Positions 36,179 through 47,300 are shown, numbered from the stretch's first letter. The stretch is 64,000 bases of DNA from Aquimarina sp. TRL1 (GCF_013365535.1 NZ_CP053590.1:3710501-3774500), one strand, 5' to 3'. Notes: generated by a model not told the origin, from the letters alone. Numbers and translations: made by a program.

Positions 36179-37984
36179 CTATGAAAAGTGGTATCCATTT
36201 TCCTTTGCTACACTATCTGCAATACATTTTCGTAATTCGACAATGTTAGGATGTGTAGGGTATTTGGTAAAGCGTTTTAATCCCATTAGCATCATACGTT
36301 GCTCGTCTCCTTCAGCAAAAGATACGATGCCTTCTTTGGCTTTTTGAGTAATCGTATCTACTGCATTATAAAGGTATAACTGTGCCATGGCAATTTGTAC
36401 CTTTTGAGAATCTTCTCCATTTCGTTTGGCATTTTTCTCTGTTCTCAAAATAGTAGATTCTGCCATGTATATTTCAATCAAAATATCAGAAGCTGCTAAA
36501 AGAAGCTGTTGGTGTTCTTCTAGTTGCGGACCGTATTTCTGAATTGCAGCTCCTGCAACCATTAAGAATACTTTCTTTAGTTTCCCGATCAATTCTTTTT
36601 CCATAGAGAAAAGAGCACTGTAGTCAGGGGTGTCAAAAGAAGGAATTCCTGTTAGTTCATCGGCTACTTTCATGGCAGGATTTAAAAGATCTACATGACC
36701 TTTCATTGCTTTTTTTATAAGCATCCCGATAGAGAGCATTCTGTTGATTTCATTAGTTCCTTCATATATTCTAGAGATACGGGCATCTCTCCAGGCAGAC
36801 TCCATAGGGGTATCTGCAGAGAACCCCATTCCTCCAAAAATCTGAATCCCTTCATCTGTACAGTTTTGTACGTCTTCGGATACAGCTACTTTGAGAATTG
36901 AACATTCAATAGCGTATTCTTCTACTCCTTTTAATTCAGCTTCCTGATGAGAGTTTCCTTCTTCTTGTCTGATAGCAATACGATCTTCGATATTTTTGGC
37001 AGCTCTATAGCATGCAGATTCATCAGCGTATGCGTTGGTCGCCATTTCTGCAATTTTTGCCTTAATAGCACCGAAATTCATGATTGGAGTTTTGAATTGA
37101 ATTCGTTCGTTGGCATATTTAGTTGCCTCATCAATAATTCTTCGTTGGGCATCAAGACATGCAGCGGCTAGTTTTATACGTCCTACATTCAGGGCATTCA
37201 TGGCAATTTTAAAACCATTTCCTCTTTCTGAAAGCATGTTTTCTACCGGGACTTTTGTATTGCTAAAAAATACTTGTCGGGTAGAGGAGGAGTGTATTCC
37301 CAGTTTCTTTTCTTCATCTCCGAGAGAGATTCCATTAGAAGGATCATTTTCTACAATAAAGCCGGTGATATTTTTATCATCTTCTATTCTGGCAAATACA
37401 ATAAACAGATTGCAAAACCCTGCATTGGAGATCCACATTTTTTGACCAGAAATAAGATAGTGAGATCCATCATCAGAAAGTACAGCCTTTGTTTTTCCGG
37501 AGTTGGCATCAGATCCTGCTCCCGGTTCTGTCAGACAGTAAGCTCCAAACCATTCTCCACTGGCTAATTTTGGAACATATTTGCTTTTTTGTTCTTCATT
37601 TCCATATAAAGTAATTGGCATGGTCCCAATACCTGTATGGGCGCCAAATGCGGTACTAAAAGATCCTGTAGCACCAGATATATAATCGCAGACCAGCATG
37701 GTTGAAACAAATCCCATTCCTAGACCTCCGTAAGCTTCAGGAACAGCAACTCCAAGGAGTCCTAGTTCTCCGGCTTTTCGCATACACTCTTCAGTAAAAG
37801 CGTAGTCTTTTTTCTCAAAACGCTCCCAGTGTGCCCATAGTTCTCTGTCTACAAACTCTTTGGCACTGTCACGCATCATTCGTTGCTCTTCAGAAAAATC
37901 TTCAGGCGTAAATACGTCTTCGCAATTTGTTTCTTTTACAAGGAATTGCCCTCCTCTTAGAATATCTTTTTTTGTTGTACTCAT
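36179..37984 (-). CDS. fadE: Acyl-CoA dehydrogenase (fatty-acid beta-oxidation)
   Basis: 601 residues, longer than the ~380-residue core because of a C-terminal extension, as in the FadE type of fadNAE operons. FAD-binding and substrate motifs: CLTEPGAGSDANSGKTKAV, MWISNAGFCN, IQIFGGMGFSADTPMESAWRDARISRIYEGTNEIN (the Glu in YEGTNE is the family's catalytic-base position). It oxidises acyl-CoA to trans-2-enoyl-CoA, passing electrons to ETF. Cytosolic. Last gene of marR-fadN-fadA-fadE; likely controlled by the upstream MarR regulator. Confidence 0.94.
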   Translation of the reverse strand: MSTTKKDILRGGQFLVKETNCEDVFTPEDFSEEQRMMRDSAKEFVDRELWAHWERFEKKDYAFTEECMRKAGELGLLGVAVPEAYGGLGMGFVSTMLVCDYISGATGSFSTAFGAHTGIGTMPITLYGNEEQKSKYVPKLASGEWFGAYCLTEPGAGSDANSGKTKAVLSDDGSHYLISGQKMWISNAGFCNLFIVFARIEDDKNITGFIVENDPSNGISLGDEEKKLGIHSSSTRQVFFSNTKVPVENMLSERGNGFKIAMNALNVGRIKLAAACLDAQRRIIDEATKYANERIQFKTPIMNFGAIKAKIAEMATNAYADESACYRAAKNIEDRIAIRQEEGNSHQEAELKGVEEYAIECSILKVAVSEDVQNCTDEGIQIFGGMGFSADTPMESAWRDARISRIYEGTNEINRMLSIGMLIKKAMKGHVDLLNPAMKVADELTGIPSFDTPDYSALFSMEKELIGKLKKVFLMVAGAAIQKYGPQLEEHQQLLLAASDILIEIYMAESTILRTEKNAKRNGEDSQKVQIAMAQLYLYNAVDTITQKAKEGIVSFAEGDEQRMMLMGLKRFTKYPTHPNIVELRKCIADSVAKENGYHFS

Positions 37985-38063
37985 GGTATTTAATTTTTTT
38001 AGTATAGATTCCTGAGAATCTATTAAGTGTTGTAAATAGAATTATTGGCTGACTGAGGTTGTT

Positions 38064-39254
38064 TTAGTTCAAAAACTCATATACTCCAGCCGCTCCCTGA
38101 CCTGTTCCTACACACATAGTAACCATTCCGTACTTTCCTTGCATGTTTCTTTTTCTCATTTCATCAAATAACTGAACAGATAACTTTGCACCTGTACAAC
38201 CAAGTGGGTGTCCTAATGCGATGGCTCCTCCATTAACATTGACAATTTCCTGATTGAGGTCTAACTCCCTCATAACAGCGAGTGATTGAGAAGCAAAAGC
38301 TTCATTCAATTCTATCAGGTCTACATCGTTTTGTTGTAATCCGGCCTGCTTTAATACTTTAGGGATCGCTTTTACAGGACCTATCCCCATAATTCTGGGT
38401 TCTACTCCGGCAGCTGCATAATTGACAAGCCTGGCAATTGGTTCTATATTAAGTTCTTTTACCATCTCTTCGCTCATTACTAATACGAAAGCAGCTCCAT
38501 CACTCATCTGAGAAGAGTTTCCGGCGGTAACACTACCTCCAGCAGCAAATACAGGTCTTAGTTTGGCAAGCACTTCTGTACTGGTTCCTGCTCGGGGTCC
38601 TTCGTCTTTGGTTACCGTATACGATTTTGATACCTTTTTACCATTCTCATCAACATATACCTGATCTACGGTAATGGGGACAATTTGATCTTTAAAACGA
38701 TCTTCTGCCTGGGCTTTTAAGGCTTTCATGTGAGAATTGTAGGCAAATTCATCCTGATCTTCTCTTGAAACCTTGAACTGATTTGCGACAGCTTCTGCGG
38801 TAAGTCCCATACCCCAGTAGTAATCTTCATTTCCGGCAGCTGCTACCGAATAATCAGGTGTCGGTTTATATCCTCCCATTGGAATATAAGACATGCTTTC
38901 TGCACCTCCGGCAATGATACAATCTGCCATTCCTGATTGAATTTTTGCGGTAGCCATTCCAATAGTCTCAATCCCGGAAGCACAGTATCTGTTGACGGTT
39001 ACTCCAGGAACATCTTCTACTTTTAGCCCCATAAGTGATATTAATCGGGCGACATTCAGTCCTTGCTCTGCTTCTGGCATAGCATTTCCGACGATGACAT
39101 CATCAATTCTGGTTTTGTCCAGATTTGGTAATTCTTTCATCATATGTTCGATAGTTTCAGCAGCTAATTCATCTGGTCTTTTGAATCTAAAGACTCCTCT
39201 GGGGGCTTTCCCTACTGCTGTTCTATATGCTTTTACTATATATGCTGTTTTCAT
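38064..39254 (-). CDS. fadA: Acetyl-CoA acyltransferase (thiolase)
   Basis: 396 residues, full thiolase length. Cys91 in [14 protein letters not shown] is the acyl-forming nucleophile; His349 is in [15 protein letters not shown] and Cys381 in [13 protein letters not shown] is the catalytic base. It cleaves 3-ketoacyl-CoA with CoA to acetyl-CoA and a shortened acyl-CoA. Lies 43 bp downstream of the fadN-like gene and 79 bp upstream of the acyl-CoA dehydrogenase, in one operon. Confidence 0.96.
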   Translation of the reverse strand: MKTAYIVKAYRTAVGKAPRGVFRFKRPDELAAETIEHMMKELPNLDKTRIDDVIVGNAMPEAEQGLNVARLISLMGLKVEDVPGVTVNRYCASGIETIGMATAKIQSGMADCIIAGGAESMSYIPMGGYKPTPDYSVAAAGNEDYYWGMGLTAEAVANQFKVSREDQDEFAYNSHMKALKAQAEDRFKDQIVPITVDQVYVDENGKKVSKSYTVTKDEGPRAGTSTEVLAKLRPVFAAGGSVTAGNSSQMSDGAAFVLVMSEEMVKELNIEPIARLVNYAAAGVEPRIMGIGPVKAIPKVLKQAGLQQNDVDLIELNEAFASQSLAVMRELDLNQEIVNVNGGAIALGHPLGCTGAKLSVQLFDEMRKRNMQGKYGMVTMCVGTGQGAAGVYEFLN

Positions 39255-39297
39255 TTTTGAAAATAGATTTTAGAGGTTGTTAAAAAAACAAAGTTTA

Positions 39298-41703
39298 TTA
39301 GTTACGTAGCGGCTTTCCTTTCTTAAGCATATGCTCAATACGTTCTAAGGTTTTACGCTCTGTCGTTAGCGATAAGAAAGCTTCTCGCTCCAGGTCTAAT
39401 AAATATTGTTCGGATACCAGGGATGCTTCTGACAGATCTCCTCCAGCCATCACATACGCAAGTTTATTCGCGATCTTTTTATCGTGTTCTGATATGTATT
39501 TTCCTGCCTCCATAGAATCAGTTCCTACAAGGAACATTCCCAGGGCTTGTTTACCTAATACTTTTACATCTTTTCTTCGTACGGGCTGTGTATATCCCTG
39601 CTCAGCCATTAGTTTGGCATATGCTTTAGCGGTAGCAATCTGTCGGTTTTTATTGACCACGACGATATCTTTCCCATGTTGGAGGATATTCGTATCATAT
39701 GCCTCATATGCAGAGGTAGAAACTTTTGCCATTCCTATAGTCAGGAAGTGCTCCTGAAGGCGGTTTAGTTCTACATCGTTTTTCTGGAAAGTATCAGCGG
39801 CTCTTAAGGCCATTTCTTTAGATCCTCCTCCTCCCGGGATAACTCCTACACCGAATTCTACCAATCCGATATAACTTTCTGCCGCCGCAACTACTTTATC
39901 AGCATGTAACGTCATTTCACATCCGCCTCCGAGAGTCATTCCATGAGGAGCAACAATGGTTGGAATTGAAGAATACCTAAGTCTCATGCAGCTATCCTGA
40001 AAGTATTTTACGGCCATATTTAACTCATCGTACTCTTGTTCTACAGCCATCATAAATATCATGGCGATATTGGCTCCGACGGAGAAATTCGCTCCCTGAT
40101 TTCCTACTACTAACCCTTGAAAATCTTTCTCAGCAATATCAATTGCTTTGTTTAATCCGGCAAGAACGTCTCCTCCTATAGAGTTCATTTTACTCTGGAA
40201 CTCCACATTGAGAATTCCATCTCCCAGATCTTCAACAACAACTCCGCTATTTTTGAATACAGCAGAAGATTCTCGAATATTATCAAGTATGATAAAGGCA
40301 TCTTGACCAGGAACTTTTGTCTGTTTTTTAGATGGGATGTCATAGAAATAAGTAGCTCCTTCTTTTACGGAATAAAAAGAAGTATTTCCAGAAGTAATCA
40401 TATCATTAATCCATCCGGCAGCTTCATATCCTTCTGCTTTCATGATGTCTAACCCTTTTTCTACTCCGATAGCATCCCATATCTGAAATGGTCCGTGTTC
40501 CCATCCAAATCCAGCTTTCATAGCGTCATCTATCTTATAAAGCTCATCTGTAATCTCAGGAATTCTATTGGATACATATGCAAAAAGTGCAGCAAAGGTT
40601 TTTCTGTAAAACTCTCCTGCTTTGTCTTTTCCGGTAACCAGTACTTTGAATCTATCTATAACAGCATCAATAGTTTTTGTCAACTCTAGCGTAGCAAATG
40701 AGGCTCTTTTTTTGCTGCGATATTCCAAGGTGTCCAGGTCGAGAGAAAGGATTTCTTTTTTTCCGTCTTCTGTTACACTTTTCTTATAGAAACCTTGCTT
40801 TGTTTTGCTTCCTAGCCATTTGTTTTCCATCATAGTTCCTATAAAACCAGGAAGAGAAAATAGAGTATGGCGTTCATCATCGGGACAGTTTTCTGCAATA
40901 CCATTGGCAACATGTACTAATGTATCAAGTCCTACAACATCTACAGTTCTAAATGTAGCCGATTTTGGACGACCAATAACAGGACCGGTTAATTTATCAA
41001 CTTCTTCTATGGTTAGTCCCATATCCTTAACCATATGGAATAAACTCATAATACTGAAAATTCCAATTCTGTTCCCTATAAATGCAGGCGTGTCTTTTGC
41101 GACAACTGAGGTTTTTCCCAGATATTGTTCTCCATATCCATTAAGAAATGAAAGTACTTCTTCTGAGGTTTGAGGTCCTGGAATAATTTCGAAAAGCTTC
41201 AGGTATCTAGGAGGGTTAAAGAAGTGAGTACCACAAAAGTGTTTTTGGAAGTCGTCGCTTCTTCCTTCACTCATAAATTTAATAGGAATCCCTGAAGTGT
41301 TCGATGTAATGAGGGTTCCGGGCTTTCTGTGTTTCTCTAAGGTCTCAAAAACCTGTTTTTTTATATCTAATCGTTCAACAACTACTTCTATAATCCAGTC
41401 AACGTCTCCTACTTTTGCGATATCGTCTTCTAAATTACCAGTAGTAATTCGACTGGCAAATTTTTTGTGATAAATAGGGGAGGGTTTCGATTTTAATGAA
41501 GCTGTAAGTGCATCATTAACTAATCGATTACGGACTACTTTATCAGATAAAGACAATCCTTTGCTCTTTTCTTTTTCATTTAATTCTCGGGGTACAATGT
41601 CTAGCAATAAGACTTCTACTCCGATATTAGCAAAATGACAGGCAATTCCCGATCCCATAATCCCTGAACCGATAACTGCTACTTTTTTTATAGTTCTTTT
41701 CAT
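39298..41703 (-). CDS. fadN: 3-hydroxyacyl-CoA dehydrogenase / enoyl-CoA hydratase, FadN-type
   Basis: 801 residues. The NAD-binding Rossmann fold comes first (GSGIMGSGIACHFAN, residues ~11-25), then the 3-hydroxyacyl-CoA dehydrogenase helical domain with HFFNPPRYL. The enoyl-CoA hydratase/crotonase domain is C-terminal (LVVGNQGANFSVGANI, GGGCEMTLHADKV, GVIPGGGGSKEM). This order matches FadN of Bacillus subtilis and differs from E. coli FadB. It catalyses hydration and dehydrogenation in beta-oxidation. Between marR (33 bp) and fadA (43 bp) in an operon. Confidence 0.95.
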   Translation of the reverse strand: MKRTIKKVAVIGSGIMGSGIACHFANIGVEVLLLDIVPRELNEKEKSKGLSLSDKVVRNRLVNDALTASLKSKPSPIYHKKFASRITTGNLEDDIAKVGDVDWIIEVVVERLDIKKQVFETLEKHRKPGTLITSNTSGIPIKFMSEGRSDDFQKHFCGTHFFNPPRYLKLFEIIPGPQTSEEVLSFLNGYGEQYLGKTSVVAKDTPAFIGNRIGIFSIMSLFHMVKDMGLTIEEVDKLTGPVIGRPKSATFRTVDVVGLDTLVHVANGIAENCPDDERHTLFSLPGFIGTMMENKWLGSKTKQGFYKKSVTEDGKKEILSLDLDTLEYRSKKRASFATLELTKTIDAVIDRFKVLVTGKDKAGEFYRKTFAALFAYVSNRIPEITDELYKIDDAMKAGFGWEHGPFQIWDAIGVEKGLDIMKAEGYEAAGWINDMITSGNTSFYSVKEGATYFYDIPSKKQTKVPGQDAFIILDNIRESSAVFKNSGVVVEDLGDGILNVEFQSKMNSIGGDVLAGLNKAIDIAEKDFQGLVVGNQGANFSVGANIAMIFMMAVEQEYDELNMAVKYFQDSCMRLRYSSIPTIVAPHGMTLGGGCEMTLHADKVVAAAESYIGLVEFGVGVIPGGGGSKEMALRAADTFQKNDVELNRLQEHFLTIGMAKVSTSAYEAYDTNILQHGKDIVVVNKNRQIATAKAYAKLMAEQGYTQPVRRKDVKVLGKQALGMFLVGTDSMEAGKYISEHDKKIANKLAYVMAGGDLSEASLVSEQYLLDLEREAFLSLTTERKTLERIEHMLKKGKPLRN

Positions 41704-41736
41704 TTCTAACTACGAGTTGTTACTATGTTACGATTT

Positions 41737-42174
41737 TTATTTTGTGTATATTTTTTTAGAAGCGATCAAATCATTAATTGATTGAAAAACTTCCAAGAAT
41801 ATTTCTAATTTTTCTGGGGCTATATGTTCTTTTACAGCGTTGTCAAAAGCAAAAACTACTTCTTTGGAAAACTCTCTCATTTCCAAACCAAATTGAGTGA
41901 GGTAGATCAATACGCCACGACCATCTTGTGGGTTTTTTTTTCGGTAGATCAGCCCTTTTTCTTCCATGGTTTTAAGCGTTCTTGATAGACTGGTAGCTTC
42001 CATGCCCATTTTTGGACCTAATGAGGTGGAAGGAGTCCCATTTTCCGGGTCAATACTGATTAATGCAAACCCAGTGGCCATTGTACTTCCTTTTTTGCTG
42101 GCTTCTTCGTTATACATTTTAGCTACAGACATCCAAGTTGCACGAAGTACATAGTCAATTGTTTTTTCTCTCAT
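41737..42174 (-). CDS. MarR family transcriptional regulator of the fad operon
   Basis: 145 residues, typical MarR length. Winged helix-turn-helix: MGMEATSLSRTLKTMEEKGL (recognition helix) and wing YRKKNPQDGRGVLIYLT. It probably represses its own operon and the fadD gene, with acyl-CoA as ligand. A 28-bp perfect palindrome lies 32 bp upstream of its start and overlaps the promoter (-7 element TATATTTA at 42195-42202). First gene of the marR-fadN-fadA-fadE row. Confidence 0.93.
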   Translation of the reverse strand: MREKTIDYVLRATWMSVAKMYNEEASKKGSTMATGFALISIDPENGTPSTSLGPKMGMEATSLSRTLKTMEEKGLIYRKKNPQDGRGVLIYLTQFGLEMREFSKEVVFAFDNAVKEHIAPEKLEIFLEVFQSINDLIASKKIYTK

Positions 42175-42194
42175 TCAATAACTTTATTATAGGG

Positions 42195-42233
42195 TAAATA
42201 TACTAAAATTTATTATGCATGCATAATAAATTT
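42195..42233 (-). promoter_or_regulatory. Promoter and 28-bp palindromic MarR operator
   Basis: 42206-42233 is a perfect 28-bp palindrome (half-site AAATTTATTATGCA; centre GCATGC). A minus-strand -7-like element TATATTTA occupies 42195-42202 just downstream, so the palindrome sits in the spacer/-33 region, the place for a repressor operator. A degenerate copy is in front of fadD (44155-44173). Confidence 0.75.
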
Positions 42234-42290
42234 CTTTTAAAATAAGAGAAAAATAAAAAATATTGGGTGAATACTACTAATTTAATAAAA

Positions 42291-42318
42291 AAACTCCCTG
42301 ATTATTAGGGAGTTTGTT
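42291..42318 (-). terminator. Intrinsic terminator after fadD
   Basis: Stem AAACTCCCT / AGGGAGTTT (42291-42299 and 42307-42315), 7-nt loop, followed on the minus strand by TTTTATTAAATT. 41 bp beyond the stop codon. Confidence 0.8.
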
Positions 42319-42355
42319 AAATTATAGTTAAAAATAAACTAGATATTGTTCGTGA

Positions 42356-44140
42356 CTAGATAGTATTGTCACCATAGATCTTGATGTACAACGCCTTGTA
42401 CTTTTCCTTTATGACACGCCTTTTTAATTTCATAGTAGGAGTGAGGTGTCCTGCATCGATACTCCATTCTTCAGGGGTTAATTCGAATCTTTTAATTCGT
42501 TCCCATTTTCCAAATTTTTCATTATAGTGATCTACTTCTTCCTGATAACGATCAATAACAGTTTGGTTTGTAATAAAATCTTCTTTAGAATTTCCGATAT
42601 CAAGTCCTTTTCGTTCTGCCCAATCTTCTAGAAATTCAAAGTTTGGTTGAATAAAAGCTGCCGGCATTTTTTCTCCTTCTCCGATCACCATAACCTGCTC
42701 TATAAAACGCGATTGTTTCATCATGTTTTCTATAACTTGTGGAGCAACGTATTTTCCTCCGGATGTTTTGAACATTTCCTTTTTTCGATCGGTGATTCTA
42801 AGGAATCCTTCACTATCTACTTCTCCGATATCTCCGGTATGGAAATATCCATTTTTTAAGACTTCATTTGTCTTTTCCGGGTCTTTGTAATATCCCTGCA
42901 TTACCTGAGGTCCTTTTATCAGGATTTCTCCGTCTTCTGCAATTTTAACTTCAGTTTCGGGAATTAACTTTCCTACGGTTCCTATTTTGAATCCATTATC
43001 TCTCAGGTCATTTACAGAGATAACCGGAGAGGTTTCTGTCAGCCCGTATCCTTCCATTACTGCAATACCTGCTGCATTGAATACACGTGCTAATCTGGGT
43101 TGTAATGCAGCACTACCAGAAGCAATGATTTTTAAGTTACCACCAAGTGCTTCTTGCCATTTACTGAAAATCAATTTTCTAGCAAGACCTAGCTTTTTCT
43201 CATATAACCATCCGTTAGCCTTATAAGGTTTGTATTGTAATCCCAGGTTTACCGCCCAGAAAAACAAAGCTTTTTTAACTCCGGTGAGATCCGTTCCTTT
43301 CGCTATAATTTTATCATAGACTTTTTCCAAAAGACGGGGAACTGCCGTCATTACATCTGGTTGTACCTCTTTCAGGTTATCACTAATTGTTTCTATAGAT
43401 TCAGCAAAATAAATAGAAACCCCACGGTATTGATATAAGTACAATAACATGCGTTCATAAATATGACATACAGGTAGAAAACTTAATGATTTAGCTTGTC
43501 CTTCAGTGATAGGAAATCTACAGGAGCTGTTTAAGGCATTACTGACAATGTTTTTATGGCTCAATAGTACACCTTTAGGTCTTCCGGTAGTACCAGAAGT
43601 GTATATAATGGTAGCAATATCATCTTCTTTTACGGCTGCCATAAGTGCGTCTACTTCTCCCTGGTTGCTATCGTCTTTACCAAGCTCTAATACTGTATCC
43701 CAATTGGAGCAACCTTCAATTTCTGTAAATGAATATACTTCCTGTAGTGAGGGGACATTCTTTTTGATATTGTTTACTTTGTCGAATACTTCTTTATCAG
43801 AAACAAAACAGTATTTGGATTCTGAATGATTTAATACGTATTCATAATCTTCCTGAGAAATGGTAGGGTAAATGGGAACATCTTGCGCTCCTATCTGTAA
43901 AATACCGATATCAACAATATTCCATTCGGTTCGGTTATTAGTAGAGATAATAGCAATCTTGTCATTTGGTTTTACTCCTAAGCGCAATAAACCTCTGCTT
44001 ATTTGATTTGCTTTTTCTATATATTCTTGGGTAGAGGTAGCAACCCATTTATCATTATACTTTGTAACTAAAGCTTCCTTTAGGTTGTATTTTGCTAATT
44101 GGTAATGCGGAAAATCGAATAATCTGGTAATCTTAGTCAT
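42356..44140 (-). CDS. fadD: Long-chain fatty acid-CoA ligase
   Basis: 594 residues, AMP-forming acyl-CoA synthetase. The P-loop-like motif IIYTSGTTGRPKGVLLSH is at ~177-194; then MEGYGLTETSPVISVND (A5 motif), GYFHTGDIGEVDSEGFLRITDRKKE (A7/A8) and the C-terminal LTPTMKLKRR in which Lys is the adenylation residue. It activates long-chain fatty acids with ATP and CoA, feeding the nearby beta-oxidation operon. It has its own promoter and a terminator at 42291-42315; a MarR-operator-like site is at 44155-44173. Confidence 0.95.
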   Translation of the reverse strand: MTKITRLFDFPHYQLAKYNLKEALVTKYNDKWVATSTQEYIEKANQISRGLLRLGVKPNDKIAIISTNNRTEWNIVDIGILQIGAQDVPIYPTISQEDYEYVLNHSESKYCFVSDKEVFDKVNNIKKNVPSLQEVYSFTEIEGCSNWDTVLELGKDDSNQGEVDALMAAVKEDDIATIIYTSGTTGRPKGVLLSHKNIVSNALNSSCRFPITEGQAKSLSFLPVCHIYERMLLYLYQYRGVSIYFAESIETISDNLKEVQPDVMTAVPRLLEKVYDKIIAKGTDLTGVKKALFFWAVNLGLQYKPYKANGWLYEKKLGLARKLIFSKWQEALGGNLKIIASGSAALQPRLARVFNAAGIAVMEGYGLTETSPVISVNDLRDNGFKIGTVGKLIPETEVKIAEDGEILIKGPQVMQGYYKDPEKTNEVLKNGYFHTGDIGEVDSEGFLRITDRKKEMFKTSGGKYVAPQVIENMMKQSRFIEQVMVIGEGEKMPAAFIQPNFEFLEDWAERKGLDIGNSKEDFITNQTVIDRYQEEVDHYNEKFGKWERIKRFELTPEEWSIDAGHLTPTMKLKRRVIKEKYKALYIKIYGDNTI

Positions 44141-44154
44141 AATTTGTTTTAAAG

Positions 44155-44183
44155 TATTATGCGTGCATAGTTTCGCAAAATAT
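44155..44183 (-). promoter_or_regulatory. Second MarR-operator-like site in front of fadD
   Basis: Plus-strand 44156-44171 (ATTATGCGTGCATAGT) matches the centre of the marR palindrome (ATTATGCATGCATAAT) at 14 of 16 positions. On the minus strand a near-consensus -7 element (TATATTTTG) is at 44175-44183, so the site lies over the predicted transcription start. Inferred: same MarR regulator controls fadD. Confidence 0.6.
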
Positions 44184-44218
44184 AAATAAATCTTAAAAAA
44201 ACAATCTAATATATAAAA

Positions 44219-44244
44219 AAAGGAGCTATTTTTTAATAACTCCT
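44219..44244 (-). terminator. Intrinsic terminator after purL
   Basis: Stem AAGGAGCTATT / AATAACTCCTT around a short loop, followed on the minus strand by TTTTTTTTATA. It is about 98 bp beyond the purL stop and upstream of the fadD promoter. Confidence 0.7.
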
Positions 44245-44341
44245 TTGGTTAATTGCCGATTTTGTTTCGAATTTTTTAATCTGAAAAATCAGAGAAAATC
44301 CTATAATTTTAAAGCTTATTTTTATTCCTCTGTAGCTCAGT

Positions 44342-47300
44342 TTATTCCTCTTGCTTTTTCTCAATCCACACTTTGGCATTTACAAATGCTTCGAGCCATG
44401 GAGACACTTCGTCTTTTCTGTTTTTTGGGTAATTTGCCCAATTCCACTGGAAAATTGATCGTTCTATATGAGGCATCATTACCAGATGTCGCCCACTGGT
44501 ATCTGTTAGCATAGCTGTATTGTAATCAGAACCATTAGGGTTTGATGGATATCCTTCGTATCCATATTTAGCAACGATGTTATATTGGTTTTCTTCTAAT
44601 GGGAAATGAAACTTTCCTTCTCCGTGAGATATCCATACTCCCAGGGTACTTCCTGCCAGAGAGGATAGCATCACAGAATTGTTTTCTTGCACCTTAACAG
44701 AGGTAAAGGCACTTTCGTGCTTTTTGGAATCATTATGAAGCATTTTCGGTTTTTCTTCATGATCAGGATTGATCAATCCTAATTCTACAAAGAGCTGACA
44801 CCCGTTACATATTCCTACAGATAAGGTATCTTCTCTTTTGAAAAAGTTATCTAAGGCTGTTTTTGCTTTTTCGTTATACAAGAAAGCACCTGCCCATCCC
44901 TTTGCAGAGCCAAGAACATCACTATTCGAGAATCCTCCAACAGCTCCAATGAATTGAATGTCTTCCAGAGTTTCTCTTCCTGAAATAAGATCTGTCATAT
45001 GTACGTCCTTTACATCGAAGCCAGCTAAGTACATCGCATTGGCCATTTCTCTTTCAGAGTTACTTCCTTTTTCTCTGATAATGGCGGCTTTTGGTCTTTT
45101 CTTACTGGTGGCAATTACGGGTTTTTTTCCTGTAAAACTAACAGGGAAATCGAATTGTAATGGCTGTTGGTAATAATTGTTAAAACGATCTTCAGCTAAC
45201 CCATTAGCAGTTTGCTTTCTGTCCAATAGGAGAGAGGTTTTATACCAGATTTGACGAAGAGAGACAATATCCAGATTGAGTGCATCTTTTTGATTTTTAA
45301 TGACTAAGGATGCCTCAGAGGTAACATTTCCTATTTTATGGAATGTAATGCCTTTTTTCTGAAGAACAGTTTCTATATTTTCTCCTGCAGCACTTTGGAA
45401 AACAATTCCTGCATTTTCAGCAAATAAAAGTTTCGTAGTATCTTTTTCCTCAAGTGTTGATAAATCTAATGTTGCTCCTATGTTAACATTTGCAAAACAA
45501 AGTTCTAATAATGTAGTGATTAACCCTCCTGAAGCAACATCATGTCCTGCTACAATTTTGTCATCTTTTATTAATTCTTGTATTGTATTAAAGGTATTCT
45601 TGAAAAAAGCAGCATCTTGTATACCAGGAGCTTCCGATCCAATTTTATTTAATACTTGTGCAAAAGAAGATCCTCCTAGTTTATGAGATTCCTGAGATAA
45701 GTTGATATAATAAATAGCTCCCTGATCTTTTTGTAATACAGGTTCAACTACTTTATTGATATCATTACAATTTGCAGCAGCTGAAATGATAACAGTTCCC
45801 GGAGAAATAACTTCTTCATTCGGGTATTTTTGTTTCATCGACAAGGAGTCTTTTCCTGTAGGAACATTGATTCCCAGTTCTATGGCAAAATCAGAAATTG
45901 CTTTTACAGCTTCATATAGTCTGGCATCCTCTCCTTCGTTTTTACAAGGCCACATCCAGTTCGCTGATAAGGAAACAGATTGTAACCCATCTTTTAGAGG
46001 CGCCCAGACAATATTGGTCAGTGCTTCTGCTATAGAGTTTTTGCTTCCAGCTTTTGGATTGATAAGCCCTGAGATAGGAGAGTGCCCAATACTGGTTGCA
46101 ATCCCTTCTTGGCTGTTGTAATCCAAAGCCATTACCCCACAGTTATTTAAAGGGATTTGTAGAGGTCCTACACATTGTTGTTTGGCTACTTTTCCACCAA
46201 CACAACGGTCTACTTTATTAGTTAACCAATCTTTACAAGCGACAGCTTCTAATTGTAGAACTTGCTCTAGATAGTGCTGGAAGTTCTCATTAGTATAGGT
46301 AATGTCTTTATAGTTATAAGCGACTGTTTTGTCTTTCATAATGGTTTTAGGAGAACTACCAAACATATCATCTAGCTCCAGATCCATTGGTTTGTCTCCT
46401 TTTGTAGCTGATTCGAATGTAAATCTGTGATCCCCGGTTACATCTCCTACCTGATACATTGGAGAGCGTTCTCTGTCAGCAATTCGTTGTAGGGTATCTA
46501 TATCTTTTTGACCAATGACCAGCCCCATACGTTCTTGAGATTCATTTCCGATGATCTCTTTTGCAGAGAGTGTAGGATCTCCGACAGGCAGTTTATCCAA
46601 ATCAATTTTACCTCCGGTTTCTTCTACGAGTTCGGATAAACAATTTAAGTGTCCTCCGGCTCCGTGATCGTGTATGGAGACAATTTGATTAACATCACTT
46701 TCTACCATTCCTCGGATAGCATTTGCGGCTCTTTTCTGCATTTCCGGATTAGATCGCTGGATAGCGTTTAATTCGATTCCAGTACTAAACTCTCCGGTAT
46801 CTGCTGAGGATACGGCGGCACCTCCCATTCCGATACGGTAGTTTTCTCCTCCGAGTATTACAATCTTATCTCCGGATTCTGGTGCTTCTTTTATGGCTTG
46901 TTCTGCTTTCCCATATCCGATACCTCCCGCTTGCATGATTACTTTATCAAATCCTAGTTTGCGGGCATCCTCTTCATGCTCAAATGTCAATACAGATCCT
47001 GTAATGAGGGGCTGTCCGAATTTATTTCCAAAATCAGAAGCTCCATTAGAGGCTTTGATAAGAATATCCATAGGGGTCTGATATAGCCATTTTCTTTCTT
47101 CTACAGCTTGCTCCCATGGGCGGTTTTCTTCTAATCGGGAATAGGAGGTCATATATACAGCAGTTCCTGCTAGTGGTAAAGATCCTTTTCCTCCGGCTAA
47201 ACGGTCCCTGATTTCTCCTCCAGAACCAGTTGCAGCCCCATTAAATGGTTCTACGGTGGTCGGAAAATTATGTGTTTCGGCTTTTAAAGAAATAACACTA

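Noticed and set aside
44325..44345. CTCTGTAGCTCAG near the end of purL looks like the start of a tRNA gene
   Set aside because: Only the A-box-like fragment is present; no acceptor stem, anticodon arm or T arm follows, and it runs into the purL stop.
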